Below are positions 57,907 to 64,000 of a stretch of DNA of 64,000 bases, piece by piece; position 1 is the first letter of the stretch; each line of letters begins with the position of its first letter. Both the position numbers and the translations under genes were made by a program. Source of the DNA: Pleurostoma richardsiae. Its lineage: Eukaryota > Ascomycota > Sordariomycetes > Calosphaeriales > Pleurostomataceae. The notes under the pieces are model-generated. The model had not been told where the DNA came from and searched no databases. It saw only the letters and a program-made list of their open reading frames with translations. The stretch covers positions 62,001 through 126,000 of the forward strand of contig JANBVO010000037.1 in the NCBI GenBank assembly GCA_030052745.1, in the 5' to 3' direction.

Positions 57907-58554
57907 TTAACCCAAGGTAATTCCTTCCCCAATCGTACTGTTGTCTAGTGCGGACCGTACCGGATAGCCAATACCCCAGATCAGGTCAGATCTTGCCGCC
58001 TCGACCAAAACACCATCTCCGGTCTCAATAAGTAATTGATCGATCGTTTTGCCTTTTAATTTAATCAATTTACGAGTCGCAAGCTTAAGCCTATTCCTCA
58101 CAACACTATATCCCGGCGAATACCGTCCCATCGACTTGGATCATCCGTGTAACGCTTCACAGAGCGAGCGAGCTTGAAGGTGGTTCCAGCGTGTGTAGCC
58201 GCGATAATACGGTCAGCAATATCGTTGTCGCTATACGTTATAGCCTTGCGATATTGTATGTATTTATAACATGTTAGTTCGACTGTGATATAAAAATAAA
58301 TGTACTACTTACTGTTCCGCGGATCGAAATACTACGTTAGGGTAGTCGGGATCTTCGGACCGACACAGGTAGAATTGGCTAAAGAAATAGTTTGGCTCGA
58401 ACTTGTTATAGATGAATACGTATTGCGTATCTTCTGCTCTGCTTGAACCCTCTGCCTCTGCTACTCTCGGACCGGAGGTTAGACCGGAGGTATCTTGGAT
58501 ACTGGTGAAAATAACATTAGTGCTATGATAAAATTCCAGGTCGAACCTAGTCAT
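57907..58554 (-). pseudogene. Decayed NADAR-family gene
   Basis: The stretch reads as parts of a NADAR (ribA/ribD-fused, YbiA-like) domain: FEPNYFFSQFYL and FRSAEQ, then a YIQYRKAI segment with ADRIIAAT, and finally KTIDQLLIETGDGVLVEAA followed by SDLIWGIGY. These are the family's conserved blocks in the right order. The pieces are not in one open frame and a small number of breaks separate them, so the copy appears non-functional. NADAR proteins are N-glycosidases acting on riboflavin intermediates or, in some bacteria, on ADP-ribosylated nucleic acid. AT-rich codon content suggests mutation pressure after insertion or silencing. Confidence 0.7.
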
Positions 58555-59422
58555 AACCTGGAAACTAGATCATTGGAGCTCATGGTCGCCTCGTTGTTAT
58601 ATCAACGTTGTTCTTGTCTGTTCGTATTCTTTTAGTTGCAGGAGTTGGTATAGGAAGAGACGACGGCTGAAGTATTTTCTGGTGTAAGTTAAATAAGCAA
58701 AGAGGATAGAGAGAATGGGTGAAAATAGGTAAAATTTAGATATAGTTAACTACGAGAACCGATGAAAATAGTAAAGGTCGTAAAGCTAAGTTTAATGATG
58801 ATGACCTTACCTCATTCATAGTACCGGCCATGTCAACGCCGCATCATTTAAACCCTTAAAAAAGCACCAATCATATCATAAGAATTGACCCTTGAAATGC
58901 AGTTTATCGTATAGAACCCTGTCCTACAGATAGGATTGAAATTCAGGCTATAAGTCTATAGAACGTCGTGTAAGGTAACGCGTATTAGCTGCTATCACCT
59001 TGTTCGAGTATAGAGGGTTGGGCTAGTTAACAGGCGTATAGGTAGTGCCGCTAGCGTGGACAAGAATGAGGAGGGCTTGTAGAGGTTTAGAGAGAGGGTG
59101 GGAATATGAGGTACATTTCCTTCCTTATGCGCTAGGATTTTAGGAGTCTGGTCTTGGTCCGCATTAAACTGGTGACAGAACCGTACTCCTGTCTTCGTCT
59201 ACGTCGTTGTCGCATTGGTAAGGAGCCTCGAAACTCACATCCACTGTCCAGGATCTCGGCATAGACTTAGGGTGATTGAAATCAGAGTTTTATAGGAGAC
59301 GCGCCTGCAGGGCTCGTCGCCGCTCAGCTACTCAGCTTTAAACATTGCTTCCAATCATCGAGCATCTTTCTAAACACGACCCCGGATGATGTCAGTGGAG
59401 TTGGTTGCCATACTGATTGCTC

Positions 59423-59442
59423 CAATAAGCTGGGGCTTATTG
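59423..59442. repeat. Perfect 8-bp inverted repeat
   Basis: CAATAAGC at 59423-59430 and GCTTATTG at 59435-59442 pair perfectly around a 4-base loop. A second pair, GCAGTCA at 60-66 and TGACTGC at 71-77 of the block starting 59401 (59460-59466 and 59471-59477), lies just downstream. Both are in the AT-rich island, and their role is unknown. Confidence 0.7.
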
Positions 59443-60646
59443 CTTGAGTTGACACGCAGGCAGTCAAGGCTGACTGCGTGGAAGTCTGCATAGACTAAGG
59501 CATGACGTTCAAGTCAGGATATCAGGTAATGTGGTGTTAAGAGCTTGATTCTCTATCTAGCATATCTGTCTGCCAGGCCTGCCTTATATAGGGCCAGGCC
59601 TGGTGCCTCACGTGCCAGATAGTTCCAGGTGCTCCTCCAGGGAGCGCCCAGAATATTGTAGCACTGATGTTTGGGTATGTCTTATCCGAAGTTTGCCAAA
59701 CCATGACCAGCGATCGAAACCAAACTGAAAGCATATGGAGATGAAGATCCAGATTGTCTCGGTCTTTCTGTCATGCCCTTGCGTATTGCCTGGAGAACAA
59801 GAGACGGCAACTATAGAATACGCCTTGGCGTACCACGAAACTGACGCGGCCTCAAAGTCGAATTTCGACTCAATTTTCCTGGCGTACTTGGCCGAGGCGT
59901 ATTATATACACCTTGAGGAGTACGATATCTGTGCTTTAGGCATAGTGGGGGGTCCTCGTGCAAGCCACAAAGGACAATAATTATTAACTGAGGAAGGTCA
60001 GCAATTAGAAAAACATTCTCTGTCAGCCCTAAGACCATCGTGTATCGGACATTCGGGAAACAAAACGGGGTGAATCATCTCCCATCGATTGGTATTCCTA
60101 TTGTTCCCCTGGGTGTATGTCGGCCGTGGAGCCGCGGCCGTCGCAAACACAAGCCGAAAACAGTTAGATTGAGCGAGCTGATGGCCCAGCAGCTGTCGAC
60201 GTAAGGCATGTCAGCAACAAGGGGATATTTGAGGCTGAGACTAACAACAGCAGCCACTATTAGCGTATCCTCAATGATGGGTTCGCGATTCAGGGTCATG
60301 CAGTCATCAAGTCTGAAAGGCCTCTTATTGGCCTATGCCATTTGTCTTCATGTTATCATCGAGCCTTTAAGCCCCTTTCGTCTGGTGCCGAGCTCTGCAG
60401 CTATACCGATGTAGATACGCAACGCGAGGTGAAGAACCAGGGCTTTGATGATTTGATATCTGTCGCTGGCCATTGGCCTCGGATTTGAAGCCTATCGCAA
60501 GCCACCGCCATGAGTATAAGAGATTCCATTCCCAGAGTTAGGACGGTCCTTCGGCTCTCCATCCTTCAAGAGTACACGGCGAAGCCAGACCACTTCGGCC
60601 TCCTATCCAGCTCATCTTATTCTATTGCTTTTTTTCCTCCGTCGAA

Positions 60647-61770
60647 ATGGTGTTACTTCGAAAAGTCGTTGCCTCGGCGCTGTCCGCTGTCCTCTGGCAT
60701 CTCGCTCCCGCCAGAGCACAGGACCGCCCCAATACGACAACCCCCTGTGACTTCTACGCTGAGAAGATAGGCGGCAATAACACTGCCGCAAACCAGAAGC
60801 TCGCCATGGCTCTCGTCCTGCACTCCGCTCTGCTGGGGCCCTACTCGAAGTACAATTCAGTGCCCGTGCCGGACTTCACGGGAGCACTTGTACCTACGAC
60901 CTTCAAAGGAGAATACGTAGACCTCAGGGGTTACTTCAACGGCGGGTTTGCTTCCACGAACACTGGCGGCGACCATGGCGAGTCGGTTAGCTTCTGGGAC
61001 GATGGCGGCATAGCAGTTGCTCTGCAGACCGAGCCTGGCAACGGAAACCCCAATGCGAATCAGGAGTAAGTAAAGGAAGTAACAGTCGTGACGATGCCAG
61101 GATCTCATCTGTATTTGTCACAGCCGCTTCTACAACCACGTCTACTCTTACTTCGGCACATTCCTCGGCTGTTCAGACATCGGCTCCACCGAACTTCCAG
61201 CCTACGCCGGCAAGGCCTCCATGTACGAAGTGCACAAGTAAGTTACCTTGCCAGGGCACCTCTTCTCCCAACGCGGCTCTGGCTGACCTGCTCTCCTCAC
61301 GCAGATACATGGACCTGAACGCAGCAGAGATGGGCTTCTTCATCGACCAGGCCACGCGCGGCCTGCTCTCCATCGGGTTCACCTCCGCCGACGCGCAGTT
61401 CGTCAACACCACCCTCGACAAAACCTTCAACAAGCGCTGCGCGCCCGCCGCGCCCGTCGTGCCCGCCGACGCCGGGCCCCAGCTGCAGGCCATCTGCGTC
61501 GCGGCGGACTGTGCGCTGTCTCCTAACGACACCTGCTCCGCGTACGAGACGGCCGTGGCGCCGGCGGTGGCCAACGCGACGCTGATCGGGAATTACACGA
61601 AGGGGTCGAACGGGAGCACGAGCGTCAATGCGTCGGCGACGACGAGCTCGACGGGGTCGGTGCCGTCTGTGACTGGGTCGAGCGGGACAGAGAAGACTGC
61701 CGTGGGGTGGTTGCTGGAATTGGGCTTCACGGCCGCTGGGGTGATTCTGTTGGCTTCGGGGCTACTGTAA
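60647..61770 (+). CDS. Secreted, probably GPI-anchored fungal protein
   Basis: Model join(60647..61065,61124..61237,61305..61770), 332 residues; introns of 58 and 67 nt, GTAAGT donors, both phase 2. Residues 1 to about 24 are a signal peptide (VLLRKVVASALSAVLWHLAP). The body has the family pattern of uncharacterised ascomycete surface proteins: CDFYAEKIGGNNTAANQ, LGPYSKYNSVPVPDFTG, GYFNGGFASTNTGG, HVYSYFGTFLGCSD, YEVHKYMDLNAAEMGFFIDQ and QLQAICVAADCALSPNDTC. Several N-glycosylation sequons are visible (NNT, NTT, NDT, NAT, NGS). A Ser/Thr-rich stretch at about 280-310 precedes a C-terminal hydrophobic segment (LLELGFTAAGVILLASGLL), as in GPI-anchor signals. Residues that look conserved (His, Asp and Cys) could bind a metal or haem, but no activity is established. 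Confidence 0.85.
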
Positions 61771-62033
61771 AAGACAGAAGTGTCTCCCATGGGGTTCCAC
61801 TGATTACTATGTAGGTTGCTTGTTGACTGAGCCCTGCCAGCCAAGCCTTCACTTCAAGGGTTTGATCTCATCTTTATTTCTGCTAGTCCGTACAGATTTT
61901 AGTCGAGGCCTGGATGGTCAAGATCTATCTCGCTAAATATCCCCTAGATATACGCGCGCGTTTTCTCAGACCATCCGCCTTTTCTGTTCAAGTCTCTTCT
62001 CAGAATATCTGTCCTTCTCATGTCTTGTTGTAG

Positions 62034-62966
62034 TCATATAGTACGAGTTGTCTTTGGCGTAGAGTGCGCGGTTTTCGTCTCGCTCGGAAACGGCACGGTA
62101 GTCGTCTCCTGAACGAGAACCGGTGTACCGGGGCCAGCTAACTGCCCAACGTGCTGGCTCGCCATCGGGACTGGCGCCGCGCCGCTAACCATAGTTGGCC
62201 CAGGGATAGCATAGGTCGATATCGTCCGGTAGATATCAATGCTGATGCCCGGGTCGCTGGGCTTATAGAACCCGGTGGCGACGCCTCCCTGTCCCTGACC
62301 GACGGTCGATCCCGCCGCAGAGACGCCATCCCCAGCCACCCATACGTTGAAGCACTGCGGGTAGTTCTGCGCCCCATCTGGCCGGGCCGCATAGTGCAGT
62401 GCGATGATCTCGTGCCGCAGGACGTATGGTCCCGGCGCGAGGACAGGGGGAATTTCCAAGACCCAGCTGTTGTTACTGGCGATGAGGACGTCCGTGGCCC
62501 AGAAACCCGGCGGGCCTCCCGTGTCGTTGAGGAATGTCGGCGCGCTGTTGTCAATCTTGAAGAACTTGAGATTCGTCTTGTCCACCCCAGCACAGCCAGT
62601 CGAGCCGCAAGGGGCAAGATACGACAATACCGGCCCCTTATGTGACTGTGGCCAGCCGTTCCATTGGATGTGAATCTTGTCTCCAGGCTTGACGGGCATA
62701 TGTGCCTCGGCAGGGGCACCGGCACGGTGGCAGACAATGTCCGGCGTGCTGTAGTTCGACGGTGGCACGAAGCCGTCGTCAGCGGCAGTGGTGGACCAAC
62801 CGACGACGTTCGCCGGGTTTTCTTTGCTCTTTGGATCGAAGCCCCGGTACATCTCACCATTGACGACTAGATAGTCGACGTGTGAATGGCCACGTACCAA
62901 GCTTAGAAGCGTAGACCAGAAAAGGACCACTAGAGTCAGAAACCGGGAAATGGGGGAGAATGTCAT
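62034..62966 (-). CDS. AA9 lytic polysaccharide monooxygenase
   Basis: Copper-dependent enzyme that oxidatively cleaves cellulose or related beta-1,4-glucans; formerly GH61. Intronless, 310 residues. Residues 1-26 are a signal peptide ending LSLVRG, so mature His27 is the N-terminal histidine of the copper brace (HSHVDYLVVNG). The second brace residue is His109 in PQSHKGPVLSYLAPC, and the axial Tyr202 is in AQNYPQCFNVWV with His191 and Gln200 in the expected secondary shell. The family GFWATDVL, SWVLEIPPVLAPGPYVLRHE and ALHYAA blocks are intact. Cysteines at 79, 120, 125 and 205 can form the usual disulfides. The C-terminal 85 residues (from FYKPSDPGI) are Pro/Ser/Thr/Val-rich without a CBM1, so it is a catalytic domain plus a short disordered tail. 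Confidence 0.93.
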   Translation of the reverse strand: MTFSPISRFLTLVVLFWSTLLSLVRGHSHVDYLVVNGEMYRGFDPKSKENPANVVGWSTTAADDGFVPPSNYSTPDIVCHRAGAPAEAHMPVKPGDKIHIQWNGWPQSHKGPVLSYLAPCGSTGCAGVDKTNLKFFKIDNSAPTFLNDTGGPPGFWATDVLIASNNSWVLEIPPVLAPGPYVLRHEIIALHYAARPDGAQNYPQCFNVWVAGDGVSAAGSTVGQGQGGVATGFYKPSDPGISIDIYRTISTYAIPGPTMVSGAAPVPMASQHVGQLAGPGTPVLVQETTTVPFPSETKTAHSTPKTTRTI

Positions 62967-64000
62967 GTCTGATGAGCCTCGCGCGCTAGAGATGCGAACG
63001 TACTAGGGAGACGATAAGGGGACTTCATGAGAGTATCGCAAGGAAGAAGTATAGTAGAGGATATGAGGGAAGACGACACCGCGCCAAGCTGATTTATAAC
63101 CCGGTTTGTATAACATATTGCTTCCTGAAGAGGCAAAAACGCGGATCTTCTGCCGTCCTGTGCGTTTGATAGTTGCAAATAGATGAAGGCGGCACAATAT
63201 ATTCTTCTCGATTCCTTTCAGGATCTTCGTTTTACGTAGATCTATCCTGTTTCTATCATTGAAATATCAAGCTCCGTGTCGGTGGTATATTCCGCACTCA
63301 CCTACCCCTGAAACTCCACCAGTCGATACCGCAGGGGATTTCACCTTGTGAATGTTGCGTGTGTGGAGAACCCGGTTACCCCAGAATTGCACGGAGTGAA
63401 GGTGCCGCCCGGCTCATCGCCCGAAGCATAAATGTACGATTCCCTTTTCACGGGATCGACGGGAAGGAGTCTCCTTCCAATATACGGCCCCCACAAGTAC
63501 CGGTTTAGATGTCCAAGCCGTTGTCATTTAGCCGACTACAGTACACCTAACACGGCATTTCCTGCCAGCAGCACACAGTGTACTGCTCTTCTCATGTCAT
63601 CTTTAGTTGCTAGATGCCTCGTCATTTCACTGGTTTTAGTCGGGACGGAAGTAATTGTTTTTGCAATGAAATGTTCACATCAGAGCTAAGTCGAAATTGT
63701 CAGATGCCGTTGTTAACTACCTTTAGTGTTTTAGTATTAGTGATTAGGTGCGTCAGCACACCTCTGATGTCTCATCCTTCTAGAACCAAGGGTCTTCATG
63801 GTTCAAGAGCACGACATCGACTACGGATTCTAGCTGGATAGCCACCCACTCATATCAGAGCATTGACATCTCTGCTCCTCCGGGTGCCCGGATTAAGAGG
63901 GTTAGGGTTATACGGACCCCGGCCGGCACAGGCCGAGACGGCGGCGGAGTGGCCCGGCCGAAACCTTCGCACCTTGTTGTCTTGAAAGCTTGACAATACA
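62967..64000. other. Right-edge intergenic region
   Basis: Upstream of the LPMO gene (its promoter should lie within the first few hundred bases). No supported gene. A short telomere-like run is at 63899-63910, and the last 100 bases turn GC-rich with repeated CGG/CCGG, possibly the promoter of a gene outside the window. Confidence 0.4.

Larger units (their letters stand above)
57600..60450. other. AT-rich island
   Basis: From about 57590 to 60450 the base composition is visibly richer in A and T than the rest of the window, with many TA dinucleotides, almost no long open frames and frequent stops on both strands. This is the usual look of sequence degraded by repeat-induced point mutation or of an old, decayed insertion in ascomycetes. 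It contains one recognisable gene relic (57907-58554) and two small inverted repeats. The sharp left border and the return to normal composition near 60480, just before the gene at 60647, suggest an inserted or silenced block. No transposase or reverse transcriptase signature was recognised. Confidence 0.6.

Noticed and set aside
59520-59700. LTR-like stretch with a TATATA-containing core in the AT-rich island
   Set aside because: No second copy, clear terminal dinucleotides or target-site duplication could be found, so a solo LTR is not supported.
1-64000. CRISPR arrays, bacterial operons or ribosome binding sites
   Set aside because: No regularly spaced direct repeats. The gene structure is eukaryotic, with introns in nearly every gene.

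Overview
The window looks like nuclear chromosome from a filamentous ascomycete (Pezizomycotina, probably a Sordariomycete). Genes on both strands are broken by short introns, mostly 48-80 nt, with GTRNGT-type donors, CTAAC/CTGAC-like branch points and CAG/TAG acceptors. The protein families are typical of moulds: a fungal rhodopsin-type 7-TM protein, a DUF6594 protein, a Zn2Cys6 regulator, a quelling-type RNA-dependent RNA polymerase, an AA9 polysaccharide monooxygenase, dynactin p62 and ribosomal protein eS7. All exon models were built by hand from splice sites, frame continuity and family resemblance. No search or alignment could be run.

Layout. 1-17 kb: 5' part of an aldo/keto reductase running off the left edge; two hypothetical genes; a DUF6594 membrane protein; a conserved fungal gene; a secreted beta-helix protein with a lectin-like C-terminus; a glyoxalase-like protein; an ankyrin-type protein; a rhodopsin-like receptor. 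19-27 kb: a large RNA-dependent RNA polymerase divergent from a seven-exon Zn2Cys6 transcription factor. 29.6-34 kb: an UNC-93-like transporter divergent from a fusion of a MurNAc-6-phosphate etherase (MurQ) and a BadF/NagK-type amino-sugar kinase. 34.5-38 kb: eS7 and dynactin p62, two housekeeping genes facing each other. 40.8-55 kb: a large conserved fungal protein, an EXPERA-like membrane protein, a secreted subtilase, an F-box protein and a calpain. 55-60.6 kb: gene-poor DNA grading into an AT-rich island that holds a decayed NADAR-family gene. 60.6-63 kb: a secreted, probably GPI-anchored protein and an AA9 LPMO.

The most interesting unit is 29641-33970. One polypeptide carries both catalytic steps that turn N-acetylmuramic acid into GlcNAc-6-phosphate plus lactate, although fungi do not make muramic acid. 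It shares a 596-bp promoter, with several GATA-factor motifs, with a membrane transporter. This suggests (inference) a small catabolic module for sugars released from bacterial peptidoglycan. Secondary points are the beta-helix/lectin fusion, the ankyrin protein with a bacterial-looking C-terminus, a GC-AG intron in dynactin p62, and the AT-rich island, which may be a product of genome defence in a genome that keeps a full-length RdRP.
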